From the NCBI RefSeq assembly GCF_000374865.1, contig NZ_KB895459.1, forward strand, positions 1 to 64,000: DNA of 64,000 nucleotides. Direction: 5' to 3'. The position numbers were made by a program, and so were the translations under genes. This document shows positions 32,721-41,827 of this stretch, piece after piece. The stretch is from Arthrobacter sp. 135MFCol5.1 (GTDB lineage Bacteria; Actinomycetota; Actinomycetes; Actinomycetales; Micrococcaceae). The notes under the pieces are model-generated. The model was not told where the DNA came from. It saw only the letters and a program-made list of their open reading frames with translations, and ran no database searches. How positions within the stretch are numbered: position 1 is the stretch's first letter; the number at the start of each line of letters is the position of its first letter.

Positions 32721-34886
32721 ATGCCAACAACAGCAACCCAAACGGAAGCATTCAATGAGGCCGTCGCACGCATCCGCAACGGCGGCCACCTGTCGGAAGA
32801 GGTTGACCAGCTTCTGGGACAACTGACGCAGGACGAGAAACTATGGCTCCTCGACGGCGACGCCGAGTTCTGGTCCGGCCTGGCCGAGATGAGCACAGGC
32901 TATAACCGCAAACCCATTGTCATGGGCGAAATCGCCCGGCTCGGAATCCCCGGACTGCGGTTCAGCGATGGCCCCCGCGGCGTCGTGATGGGCGAATCCA
33001 CCGCCTTTCCCGTTTCCATGGCCCGCGGAGCGACCTGGGACCCGGAGCTGGAAGAGGAAATCGGAACCGCCATCGGCCGGGAAATGCGCGCACAGGGCGC
33101 CAACTTCTTCGGCGGGGTTTGCATCAACCTTCCCCGCCACCCGGCCTGGGGCCGGGCCCAGGAAACCTATGGTGAAGACCCCTATCTGCTGGGTGAATTC
33201 GGCGCCGCCCTCGTCCGCGGTATCCACCCGAACGCGATGGCCATCGCCAAACATTACGCCCTGAACTCGATGGAGAACGCGCGCTTCAAGGTTGACGTTC
33301 AGGCCGATGACGCCGCACTGCACGAGGTCTTCCTTCCGCACTTCCGCCGGGTCGTCGAAGAAGGCGTCGACGGCATTATGACCTCCTACAACTCCGTGAA
33401 CGGCGAATGGGCCGGCCAAAACGAAACCCTCATGGAAGACATCCTCCGGCGCCAGTGGGGATTCGAAGGCGTGACCCTGTCCGACTTCGTCTTCGGGCTC
33501 CGCGACGCGGCACTGTCGCTGCAGGCCGGCCTGGACGTCGAGGCGCCCATGCGTCAACAACGAGCCCACTGGCTGCCCGCAGACCTGGAATCCGGCCGCG
33601 TCACCTGGGACCACGTGGACCGGGCAGTGCGACGCATCCTCCGTACCCAGCTCGCCCATTACGCGGCCAGGAACACCGAGGAACCTGGCCTCGACGTCAT
33701 CCTCAGCAAGGAACACCGCGCCCTGGCCCGAAAAGTCGCCGCCACATCGATGGTGCTACTAAAGAACGAGCCCGTCGACGGAACACCCCTGCTGCCCCTG
33801 AAGGCAGACGAGATTGCGTCCGTGGCCCTGATCGGGCGGCTCACCAACCTGCCCAACACCGGGGACCAAGGATCCTCAAACGTCCGCTCGCCCGAGGTTG
33901 TGACTGCCCTGGACGGCATCAGAACTGCGCTCCCGGCAGCCAGCATCCTATCCGTTCTGGACGATGATGCCGACGCAGCCGCAGCAGCTGCAGCCCAAGC
34001 TGATATCGCCGTCGTTGTCGTCGGCTACACGGCGCAGGACGAAGGCGAGTTCATCGGTTCGGAAGGCATGTCTGACCCCGCCATCCTCGCCGTGTTCCCC
34101 CCCCTGCCCGAGGGTGTAGATCCGTCAGACCTGTCAGGAGCAGCCGGGGCCATGGGCACCGCCGAGGGCGGCGACCGCGCAAGCCTTCGGCTTCGCCCCA
34201 TCGACGAGGCCATCATCAAGGCGACGGCACAGGCTAATCCGCGCACCATCGTCGTAGTCGTCACTGCCGGCGCTGTCATCACCGAGGACTGGCGCTCACA
34301 GGTACCCACCCTGCTGATCGGCTGGTACAGCGGCGTTGAGGGAGGACACGCCCTGGCCGACGTACTGACCGGCACAGTGGATGCCAGCGGCCGGCTGCCT
34401 TACTCGATCCCCACCACAGAGGAACACCTGCCGTACTTCGACCGTGATGCCAGCAGCATCACGTATGACCGCTGGTTCGGTCAGCGGCTGCTGGACCGCG
34501 ACGGGCACCCCGCCGCTTTCCCCCTCGGCTACGGACTCTCCTACACAAGCTTCGAGACCACAGAACTGTCCGTGACTGGCGTATCCGGGGAGTCTTTGGC
34601 AGCCTCCGTCCGCGTTACCAACACCGGCAACCGCGACGGCCGTCATGTCGTCCAGCTCTACGCCACGACCAAGGCGGAAGATTTCCCCACAAGGGTTCTG
34701 ATCGGTTTCACGCCGGTCCACCTGGAACCAGGCCAAACCGCCACCGTCACGCTGGAAGGTTCCCTGCGCCCCCTGCAGCGCTGGGCAGACGGGGACTTCT
34801 CCTGGGCCGACGCCGAAGCGACCCTGGAAGCCGGCGCCTTCTCCGGCGACCCGAACGCCGCGACTGCTGCACTTCACCTGCCCTGA
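32721..34886 (+). CDS. GH3 glycosidase, paralogue of 49713-51893
   Basis: 721 residues from ATG 32721 (AAGGA upstream). It has SDGPRGVVMG, NLPRHPAWGRAQETYGEDPY, AIAKHYALNSMENARF and the nucleophile region GVTLSDFVFGLRD, then the second domain (TSMVLLKNE) and a C-terminal fibronectin-like domain ending before EAGAFSGDPN. It lacks a signal peptide. It is much closer to the 49713-51893 gene than to its operon neighbour, so it comes from duplication or parallel acquisition. Probably cleaves beta-linked glucose or xylose units. Confidence 0.9.
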   Translation: MPTTATQTEAFNEAVARIRNGGHLSEEVDQLLGQLTQDEKLWLLDGDAEFWSGLAEMSTGYNRKPIVMGEIARLGIPGLRFSDGPRGVVMGESTAFPVSMARGATWDPELEEEIGTAIGREMRAQGANFFGGVCINLPRHPAWGRAQETYGEDPYLLGEFGAALVRGIHPNAMAIAKHYALNSMENARFKVDVQADDAALHEVFLPHFRRVVEEGVDGIMTSYNSVNGEWAGQNETLMEDILRRQWGFEGVTLSDFVFGLRDAALSLQAGLDVEAPMRQQRAHWLPADLESGRVTWDHVDRAVRRILRTQLAHYAARNTEEPGLDVILSKEHRALARKVAATSMVLLKNEPVDGTPLLPLKADEIASVALIGRLTNLPNTGDQGSSNVRSPEVVTALDGIRTALPAASILSVLDDDADAAAAAAAQADIAVVVVGYTAQDEGEFIGSEGMSDPAILAVFPPLPEGVDPSDLSGAAGAMGTAEGGDRASLRLRPIDEAIIKATAQANPRTIVVVVTAGAVITEDWRSQVPTLLIGWYSGVEGGHALADVLTGTVDASGRLPYSIPTTEEHLPYFDRDASSITYDRWFGQRLLDRDGHPAAFPLGYGLSYTSFETTELSVTGVSGESLAASVRVTNTGNRDGRHVVQLYATTKAEDFPTRVLIGFTPVHLEPGQTATVTLEGSLRPLQRWADGDFSWADAEATLEAGAFSGDPNAATAALHLP

Positions 34887-34934
34887 CCAACCCGTCAACG
34901 ACCGACGGAACAACGACACGCAAGGAAAACAACG

Positions 34935-37349
34935 ATGCAGAAAACATCCTTTAATCACGGCTGGGGTGTCCGCCGCCAAACCAGCCCTTTCCTCGAGATC
35001 ATGGGCCAGGCACAGGCGCCGGTGCCAGTCACGCTGCCCCACGACTGGCTCATCTCCCAGCCCCGCTCCGCCGACAACCAGCCGGGGGGCCTCACCGGAT
35101 ACTACGGCGAAGACGTCATCGAATACGTCAAGACCTTCCACGCGCCGGAGGGCTACCGGGAAGGGCGGGTCGAGATCCAGTTCGACGGCGTCTACCGTGG
35201 GGCGATGATTTTCGTCAACGACGCCTTCGTCGGCCAGCGTCCGTACGGATACATCCCCTTCTCGGTCCGGATCGACCCCTACCTGCACGACGGCGACAAC
35301 GAAATCCGGGTGGAGTGCCGCAACCACTTCGACGCCCGCTGGTACTCCGGCCTGGGAATTTACCGGGACACTCACCTGCTCGTCGGCCCGCCCCTGCACG
35401 TGGCACGGAACGGCGTCAAAATCCGCACCATCAGCGCCGACGCAGAAACAGCGGTCGTCGGGGTCATCACCGAGCTCCAAAACGACTCCAAAGAACTGCA
35501 CACCGTCAAGGTCGTCACCGAACTCGTGGACAAGACCGGCACGGTCGTCGCGGCCGAATCGGCTTCCCTTGCGGTACGCCCGCTGGAGTCCGCGCGGCTG
35601 CGCCAGCAGTTCACCGTAGATGCCCCACAGCGCTGGAGCGTCGACTCCCCGTCGCTGTACACCTGCCGGACCCGTTTGGAACCCAGCAACAGCGCTGGCG
35701 AAACCGTTGAAACCAGCTTCGGTATCAGAACGCTGGAGTGGGACGTGCGGCACGGCATGCGAATCAACGGTGAAACAGTGAAATTGCGCGGCGGCTGCAT
35801 CCACCACGACAATGGCTTGATTGGCGCTGCCACCATCGCCCGCGCGGAAGAACGCCGCGTTGAACTCCTCAAAGAGGCGGGCTACAACGCCATCCGCTCC
35901 GCCCACAACCCCATCAGCGCTGCAATGCTCGATGCCTGCGACAGGCTTGGCATGCTGGTCCTCGACGAGTTCACCGACGGCTGGACCTCCTCCGGACTCG
36001 GTTTCGGCTACGGCGTAGACATGAATGAATGGTGGCGCCGCGACCTCACAGAAATGCTGGAGCGGGACTACAACCACCCAAGCGTCATCATGTATTCCAT
36101 CGGCAACGAGGTCTCCGATACCGGCAACACCTGGGGCGCCATCCACGGTCGGGACATGGTCGACTTCATCAAGACCCTCGATGACACCCGCCCCGTCACC
36201 AACGCCATCAACCCCATGATGACCGTCCTCCACGACCTCAAAGCCCAGGTTGGCCAGCAGGCCGACGATGCCGGCGGAGTCAACTCCTTCATGCGCGACT
36301 TCGGAGAACTGACAAAAGACCTGGTCGCATCCGACCTCGCTACAGAGCGGCTTGAAGAAGCGATGTCCCAGGTGGACATCCCCGGCTACAACTACGCCTA
36401 CGGCAGGTACGAGCTGGACATGAAACAGCACCCTCAGCGGCTGCTGGTCGGCACGGAAGGCCTGCCCAACAAACTCGATGAAGTATGGGACTACGTCAAA
36501 CGCCACCCGCAGGTCATCGGAGAGTTCAGCTGGACAGCCTGGGAATACATCGGCGAAGCCGGCCTTGGGGCGGACAAGCCCGCCGAAGAAGCTTTCTTCG
36601 GGAACTACCCCTGGCGTCTGTCCATGACCGCCGACCACGGCGTCACCGGCCAGCGCCGTACGCTCTCCTACTGGCGTGAAGTGGTCTGGGGGTTGCGGAC
36701 CACCCCGTTCATCGCAGTCCACCGCCCCGACATCACCGACAAGGAAAGCCTCAAAGCCTCCCTTTACACCTGGAGTGACAGCGTCAGCAGCTGGACCTGG
36801 GGAGGCTATGAAGGCACCCCGATGACTGTCGAGGTGTACTCCGACGCCGAGGAAATCGAACTGCTCCTCAACGGTCAGACCATTGGCCGCGCCCCGGCCG
36901 GGGAGACAAACCGGTTCATGGCAGTTTTCGAGGTGGACTATCAGCCCGGTGAGCTCGTCGCTGTCGCCTACCGCAACGGTCAGGAGACAGCCCGCGAAGT
37001 TCTGCGGTCCGCTGCGGCCACTACCGGGCTGACAGCAACCCCGGACCGGACCGAAATCCGCGCCGACGACAACGACCTCGCTTTCGTGACCATCAGTATT
37101 GCCGACAATGCCGGCATCATTGATGTTCTGAACAATACGGCAGTGACAGTGATAGTCAGCGGCAACGGCGTCCTCCAGGGTCTTGGCAGTGCCGATCCAA
37201 AATCAGAAGACGACTACGCGTCATCGGTCTGCACAACCTTCCTCGGTCAGGCGCTTGCCGTTATCCGCCCGACCGGTCCCGGAGAGATCAAGGTCAGCAT
37301 CGAGTCTGAAAAATTCGCGACGGTGGAAACAGTCATCAAGGCCATCTAA
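34935..37349 (+). CDS. GH2 glycosidase (beta-galactosidase family)
   Basis: 804 residues. Sugar-binding domain with VTLPHDWLI and VYRGAMIFVNDAFVGQRPYG, immunoglobulin-like domain, then the barrel with NAIRSAHNP, the acid/base Glu in MYSIGNEVSDTG and the nucleophile Glu in IGEFSWTAWEYIGEAG. C-terminal extra domains (PDRTEIRADDNDLAFVTISI) are typical of GH2 of this size. No signal peptide. It lies 48 bases after the GH3 gene. Activity could be beta-galactosidase or a related exo-activity. Confidence 0.9.
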   Translation: MQKTSFNHGWGVRRQTSPFLEIMGQAQAPVPVTLPHDWLISQPRSADNQPGGLTGYYGEDVIEYVKTFHAPEGYREGRVEIQFDGVYRGAMIFVNDAFVGQRPYGYIPFSVRIDPYLHDGDNEIRVECRNHFDARWYSGLGIYRDTHLLVGPPLHVARNGVKIRTISADAETAVVGVITELQNDSKELHTVKVVTELVDKTGTVVAAESASLAVRPLESARLRQQFTVDAPQRWSVDSPSLYTCRTRLEPSNSAGETVETSFGIRTLEWDVRHGMRINGETVKLRGGCIHHDNGLIGAATIARAEERRVELLKEAGYNAIRSAHNPISAAMLDACDRLGMLVLDEFTDGWTSSGLGFGYGVDMNEWWRRDLTEMLERDYNHPSVIMYSIGNEVSDTGNTWGAIHGRDMVDFIKTLDDTRPVTNAINPMMTVLHDLKAQVGQQADDAGGVNSFMRDFGELTKDLVASDLATERLEEAMSQVDIPGYNYAYGRYELDMKQHPQRLLVGTEGLPNKLDEVWDYVKRHPQVIGEFSWTAWEYIGEAGLGADKPAEEAFFGNYPWRLSMTADHGVTGQRRTLSYWREVVWGLRTTPFIAVHRPDITDKESLKASLYTWSDSVSSWTWGGYEGTPMTVEVYSDAEEIELLLNGQTIGRAPAGETNRFMAVFEVDYQPGELVAVAYRNGQETAREVLRSAAATTGLTATPDRTEIRADDNDLAFVTISIADNAGIIDVLNNTAVTVIVSGNGVLQGLGSADPKSEDDYASSVCTTFLGQALAVIRPTGPGEIKVSIESEKFATVETVIKAI

Positions 37350-37497
37350 GCTGCAGCGGGCGGCGTTGCCTGGGCCAAGGAAACAGGACCAGGCAGCGCC
37401 GCTAGCGTTGACGCACGGGAAGATCCGGGACCTTATGCCCTGGACTCCGCCACCCACCTGCCAGGACCAGGGGTTCTGACCCAAAGCCTCAACATAA

Positions 37498-37532
37498 GGG
37501 CCTGGGATCCGGTACAGCCGGATCCCAGGCCC
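37498..37532. terminator. 15-bp perfect hairpin, bidirectional
   Basis: GGGCCTGGGATCCGG (37498-37512) pairs with 37518-37532 around TACAG. It separates the glycosidase operon from the convergent SDR remnant. Confidence 0.75.
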
Positions 37533-37573
37533 CTTGCACAATCAATATCTTCCTATTGGCTGCAGGGTTCTCC

Positions 37574-38353
37574 TCAGGCGCCGGCGGCTACAAGCTGGTC
37601 GTGCGTTTGGGGGTGGTGGCTCAAAAGCCCGCCATCGACAGAAATGATCTGGCCGGTGATGTAGGCAGCGGCGGGGGATGCAAGGAATGTGACAACCTCC
37701 GCCAAGTGCCCCGGCGTGCCCAGATATGGGGTCGGGGTATGCCGGCCCAGGATCTCGAGTGCATCGTCGGCAATTCCACCCTGGGCTGAAGCGCTCAGCG
37801 TAAAGCACGAGCACACGGCATTCCATCGGATTCCCTGCCGTACTGACTTGCAGTGTAGACGGTGAGTGCATTGATCGCCGCCTTGCAGGCACCGTAGGCA
37901 AGGGCATAGCCCCGGACATTGATATCGAATATTGCATCCCATAAGTCGATCTCCAGATCGACGCTGTGTCTCCGCCAGGACGGCGGCGGAATTGTCGTGC
38001 AGGATATCGACGGTACCGTAGGCAGAAACCGCGCGCTCAAACAAAGCCTTAGTAGTGTCCGGATCACTAAGGTCCAGAGGCTGTGCGACGGCTCCGACTC
38101 CTGTGGAACAGATTTCTTGTGCCAACGCCTGCGCAGCATCTTCTTCGAGGACCGCGACAACCACCTTTGCCCCCCTCCCCGCCATCATGCGCGCGGTGGC
38201 TCCGCCAATGCCTACCCCAAGCTGCCGCAACGTCGCACCCGTAACGACGGCGACTTTGCAACAAGGTTCAAACCGGTGGTGGCTGCGGTATCCATCCAAA
38301 GCTCCATGTGGAGTGGTTGTGGACGCGGCCGACCCTTTCTGCGGGCCCGCCAC
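37574..38353 (-). pseudogene. broken short-chain dehydrogenase
   Basis: The reading frame starts and ends as an SDR (KVAVVTGATLRQLGVGIGGA; ITGQIISVDGGLLSH), but the middle is shifted: from NSAAVLAETQR the homologous sequence moves to another frame (IDLWDAIFDINVRGYALAYG then ACKAAINALTVYTASQYGRE) and then returns (IRWNAVC). Between ALA and YGACK about 25-30 residues, including the catalytic serine region, are missing. So two frameshifts and an internal deletion have inactivated it. The neighbour at 38375 is an intact SDR. Confidence 0.8.
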
Positions 38354-38374
38354 CGCCCGTTCGAGCCGCCGTTG

Positions 38375-39184
38375 TCAGCCGATCAGTGCCTTGACCCGGT
38401 CAGCGACCATGTCAATGGTCCTGGTTGGAGAAAGACGTCCGAGGCGGTCAACGCCGCGCGCGTCGGCACCTATGAGGACACGGAACGATTCGGACGCCAC
38501 CGCGTCGACGATCTGCCGTCCAGCATCCTGGGGTGACGTAGTTTTCGGTGGTTTCCCATTCGGTAGCGTCAGTTTTGAGGTGTCGAGGGTGACTCCTGAG
38601 TTTCCCAGAATGTCCGTTCCGACACCGCCGGGAAAGACGACGGTGACGTTGATGTTGGTATCTCGCAGTTCCGCGTAGAGCGTCTCGGTGAACAACTTCA
38701 CGGCAGCCTTACTTGCCCCATAGGCGCCTTGGCCCGGGGAGGGAACGAGTCCTCCCATGCTGGAGACGTCGACAAGACTCGCGGTCGGACGTTCGAGCAA
38801 CGCGGGAAGGAACGCCTTGACCATGTACACGGTGCCCCAGAAGTTGACGGACATGACCCGTTCAATCTCCTCGATCGAGAGTTCCAGGAGGGGAACAAAC
38901 CGGTGGATGATCCCGGCGACGTTGATCAGGCCATCTATCTGGTTGTGCTCCTTGAGAATGTGTTCCGGGAGTGTCTGCACGGCTGCTCGGTCCGTGATGT
39001 TCAGGGTGTGCAGCGACAGTGCGCCGACGGGTGCGCCGGCACGCGAGGCAGTTTCCGTCAAAGCGGACTGATTGAGATCCACAGCCGCGACGCGCGCTCC
39101 CCGCCGCAGCAGCTCGAGAACGACTTCGCGCCCGATGCCGTTGCCGCCACCGGTAACCGCGAAAACCTTGTTCTTTAGTTCCAT
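38375..39184 (-). CDS. short-chain dehydrogenase/reductase
   Basis: 269 residues. TGGGNGIGREV near residue 11, NVAGI near 88, serine in VDVSSMGGLVPS and YGASKAAVKLF. The C-terminal 60 residues are longer than in classical SDRs and contain IDMVADRVKALIG. An operator-type inverted repeat (site c, 39393-39413) lies 209 bases upstream in the orientation of this gene, so it is probably part of the sugar regulon. Substrate unknown; a sugar or polyol is plausible by context. Confidence 0.88.
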   Translation of the reverse strand: MELKNKVFAVTGGGNGIGREVVLELLRRGARVAAVDLNQSALTETASRAGAPVGALSLHTLNITDRAAVQTLPEHILKEHNQIDGLINVAGIIHRFVPLLELSIEEIERVMSVNFWGTVYMVKAFLPALLERPTASLVDVSSMGGLVPSPGQGAYGASKAAVKLFTETLYAELRDTNINVTVVFPGGVGTDILGNSGVTLDTSKLTLPNGKPPKTTSPQDAGRQIVDAVASESFRVLIGADARGVDRLGRLSPTRTIDMVADRVKALIG

Positions 39185-39392
39185 TGATCAAATCCCCTTT
39201 GAAGATTCCCGGGCATGTCTCTTCGACCGGGTGGTCGCTCCTGAGTCGCGTAGCGCCCGGTTTCGAGAACGCTGCCAGGACGATTGTGCTGAGCCGTCCG
39301 CAGCCGGGCCGCTGCCGGTTTGGCTGGGAGTTGCTGAGATTGCGCCTACCTTTTTTGAAGCAGTGGGTGCAGCGCCAGGAAGGAACGCGGAT

Positions 39393-39413
39393 ATTTCCCG
39401 GGCTGGGGAAAAT
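39393..39413 (-). promoter_or_regulatory. TTTTTCCC-type operator, site c
   Basis: On the minus strand ATTTTCCC-CAGCCC-GGGAAAT. The sequence after it (ATCCGCG) resembles that after sites e and g, which orients it toward the SDR at 38375-39184. Confidence 0.55.
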
Positions 39414-39532
39414 TTAGCCGCGCTGACCGCGCAAGTCAACCCCCGACGCAGTGAGCCGACGGTGGGCCGCGGAGCCCTCGTCACCCGCCGGGGCTGCGGG
39501 GCATTGACGAAATCGGGGAGGCGGGTCTACTA

Positions 39533-39552
39533 TTTTTCCCGCATGGGAAAAA
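39533..39552 (+). promoter_or_regulatory. TTTTTCCC-type operator, site d
   Basis: TTTTTCCC-GCAT-GGGAAAAA, perfect 8-bp arms with a 4-base spacer, upstream of the Gfo/Idh gene. Confidence 0.65.
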
Positions 39553-39811
39553 CTTGCCGGCGATTCCGAGAATGTAATTACCAACTGGGCGTGAGGATCT
39601 CAGAGCGACTGGGATGCGCCTGGAGCCAATGCGCCCTTTGATGGGTCCGCCTCCGTGACCGGGACCGGTGTGGGGAACTGGTTCCCCAGGCGGCGCGACA
39701 TAGCCGCCGGGGTCGGTCGGACCCTCTGCGGGTGAACCTCCATCAACGAAGGTCACTCATGTAGGGGCACACGACCGAGGCCAACCCGTGTCGCGGATTG
39801 TCCAGCATTAC

Positions 39812-39824
39812 TGAAGCGCTAACA
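39812..39824. promoter_or_regulatory. LacI-type operator candidate
   Basis: TGAAGCGCTAACA, centred on AGCGCT, close to the LacI-family consensus TGnnAGCGCTnnCA and to the site at 52176-52187. It lies 34 bases before the Gfo/Idh start. Confidence 0.45.
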
Positions 39825-39857
39825 CCTGCCTCTACTCAAACCCCCAAAGGAGCGGAC

Positions 39858-40880
39858 ATGACGACAGAGTCGCGGAATGCACCGCAGGACCCGATCCGCG
39901 TCGGTGTGCTGGGAGCGGCCACCATCGTGAAGGAGGCACTCCTCCGCCCAAGTTCACGGGTCGACGGGATCCAGGTAACTGCCATAGCGGCGCGGGTCCC
40001 GGAACGGGCGGCCCGTTACGCGGCCAAACATGAAATTGCCAGGGTGCATTCGTCATATGCGCATCTGTTGGATGATCCCGACATCGATGCCGTATATATC
40101 CCTCTTCCCTCTGCTCTGCACGCTCAATGGATCGTAGAAGCCCTAAATGCGGGAAAACATGTGCTCTGCGAGAAGCCGTTTACAAGCAACGCAACGGCTG
40201 CGGAGGAAGTGGCATCAGTTGCTGCCACGTCTTCCTTCGTCCTGATGGAGGCTTACCACTCGCACTACCACCCGCTGCGGAAAAGACTGCACGAGATTCT
40301 TGAATCAGGCGAGTTGGGGGAAATTTGGGGTGCAAATGCCTACGCCTGTGCCCCCATTCCGCCTGGGAGGGACATACGGTGGAACTTCGCTCTAGGCGGT
40401 GGCGGTCTGCTCGACCTCGGCTACTACCCGTTGAGGCTTCTTCGCGACTTGTTCGGCGAGACCGGCGAGGTACAGGCCACTGCAAGGACGCGGGGAGCCA
40501 TCGACGCCCGGCTGGAAGCGCAGCTGACCCATGTCGGGGGAGTCACGTCAACGTTGATGTCCTCGCTCTGGTCCAAGACCCTGCTGGCCTCGCGACTCGA
40601 AGTTCAAGGCTCCAAGGGCCGTATGCGTGTCGGCACCCCCACCCACCCGCAATTGGGCGGAAAAATCCGTATAGAAGGTATTTCCGGCTCGCGTACGGAA
40701 CGTCCGGACCGGCGTTCCACATACGACTACCAGTTGGAAGCGTTTAGAGATGCAATACGGGGCGGGGCGGTCCAGACAGGCGCCCGCGAAGCTGTTGCCC
40801 AGCTGCGGGCAATCGACGCCCTTTACGAGGCAGCAGGACTTCCAGTAAGACCGTCCAGCCCTGTCAGAGCACTCAAGTAG
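39858..40880 (+). CDS. Gfo/Idh/MocA family sugar oxidoreductase
   Basis: 340 residues from ATG 39858 (AAAGGAG 5 bases before). Rossmann start RVGVLGAATIVKEALLRP, the family motif CEKPFTSNA near residue 94, and a C-terminal alpha/beta domain with AYHSHYHP and LGGGGLLDLGYYPLRLL. Relatives oxidise or epimerise sugars with NAD(P), including D-xylose dehydrogenases of dimeric-dehydrogenase type. It is followed after 47 bases by an SDR. In this island it may provide a second, oxidative route for a pentose or uronate; the substrate is not determined. Confidence 0.85.
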   Translation: MTTESRNAPQDPIRVGVLGAATIVKEALLRPSSRVDGIQVTAIAARVPERAARYAAKHEIARVHSSYAHLLDDPDIDAVYIPLPSALHAQWIVEALNAGKHVLCEKPFTSNATAAEEVASVAATSSFVLMEAYHSHYHPLRKRLHEILESGELGEIWGANAYACAPIPPGRDIRWNFALGGGGLLDLGYYPLRLLRDLFGETGEVQATARTRGAIDARLEAQLTHVGGVTSTLMSSLWSKTLLASRLEVQGSKGRMRVGTPTHPQLGGKIRIEGISGSRTERPDRRSTYDYQLEAFRDAIRGGAVQTGAREAVAQLRAIDALYEAAGLPVRPSSPVRALK

Positions 40881-40927
40881 CCCCCATGGCTGCCCGAAGC
40901 ACCCTTAGCCCACAGCAGGAGGCCACC

Positions 40928-41701
40928 GTGGACACGCCAGCTGATCGCGCAAAGCCTTACGGCAAGGGACAGTTTGCAGGCAAGACCATCATCGTCACTG
41001 GCGCTGCAGCGGGGACCGGTCAGGCAACGGCACTGCATATAGCCAGCCAGGGGGGACGCGTCATAGCCGTGGATATCAACGAGGAACGTCTCGACTACCT
41101 GGTGGCACAGAATCCCGGCCTGGACCTGGTGCCTGTCCCGGGCGATGTTGCCAGCACTGAAACCGTCACTGCGGCCGTTGCTAGTGCCGGGCAGGTGGAC
41201 GGGCTGGCGAACATCGCCGGTGCTGTCGATAACTTCGCCCCCATTCACGCCATCGACGATGAGCTGTGGGAACGCGTCTTCCATGTGAACGTCACAGCTC
41301 CGATGCATCTCACCCGTGCAGTTCTGCCAATGATGCTCGCTCGTGGCCGGGGGTCCGTCGTAAACCTCGCTTCCGAGGCAGGATCGATCGAATCCGCGGC
41401 GGGGGCTGCCTACACCGCCTCGAAATACGCTGTGCTCGGGTTGACTAAGAACTCGGCCTTGGCTTTTGGCGCCCGGGGCTTGCGCTTCAACGCAGTAGTG
41501 CCCAGCCCTTCCCTTCCAGGGGATTCAAAGTGGCGGTCACCTGGCCTTCTGGAAGGACTTGGCGCATCAAGGACGGCGACTCCGTCCCTGGCTCCAACCG
41601 CTGTGCAGGTTGCCGAGTGCATCAGCTTCCTGCTCAGCGACGAAAGCTGTGAGGTGAATGGAGCCCTCGTCCACATCGATGGCGCCTGGAGAACGATTTA
41701 A
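40928..41701 (+). CDS. short-chain dehydrogenase/reductase
   Basis: 257 residues from GTG 40928, which has AGGAGG at 5 bases; an ATG at 40886 would add 14 residues with a poorer site. TGAAAGTGQATAL, NIAGAVDNF, serine in VVNLASEAGS and YTASKYAVLGL, ending VNGALVHIDGAW. Probably co-transcribed with the Gfo/Idh gene and acting on the same pathway. Confidence 0.88.
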   Translation: MDTPADRAKPYGKGQFAGKTIIVTGAAAGTGQATALHIASQGGRVIAVDINEERLDYLVAQNPGLDLVPVPGDVASTETVTAAVASAGQVDGLANIAGAVDNFAPIHAIDDELWERVFHVNVTAPMHLTRAVLPMMLARGRGSVVNLASEAGSIESAAGAAYTASKYAVLGLTKNSALAFGARGLRFNAVVPSPSLPGDSKWRSPGLLEGLGASRTATPSLAPTAVQVAECISFLLSDESCEVNGALVHIDGAWRTI

Positions 41702-41727
41702 AGGAGGCGCTGGTGCGCGGAAACCAC

Positions 41728-41756
41728 CGGCCCCGGACGGGGTAGGCCCGGGGCCG
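41728..41756. terminator. GC hairpin between convergent genes
   Basis: CGGCCCCGG (41728-41736) pairs with CCGGGGCCG (41748-41756) between the SDR ending at 41701 and the epimerase gene ending at 41828. Confidence 0.55.
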
Positions 41757-41827
41757 CTGGAACGCCTGGTCGGCACCTAAACGTGGCGTACCGCGCAGCC
41801 GGGGGCTGAGGAGCACTACTCGCTCAG

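Larger units (their letters stand above)
39185..39857. promoter_or_regulatory. 673-base divergent control region
   Basis: No gene. It holds two TTTTTCCC-type inverted repeats (39393-39413 and 39533-39552) and a LacI-type AGCGCT site (39812-39824), so both flanking genes seem to be controlled from here, each with its own site. Confidence 0.5.

Noticed and set aside
34296..36722. 808-codon minus-strand frame
   Set aside because: It covers the GH3 and GH2 genes on the opposite strand and has no recognisable domain.
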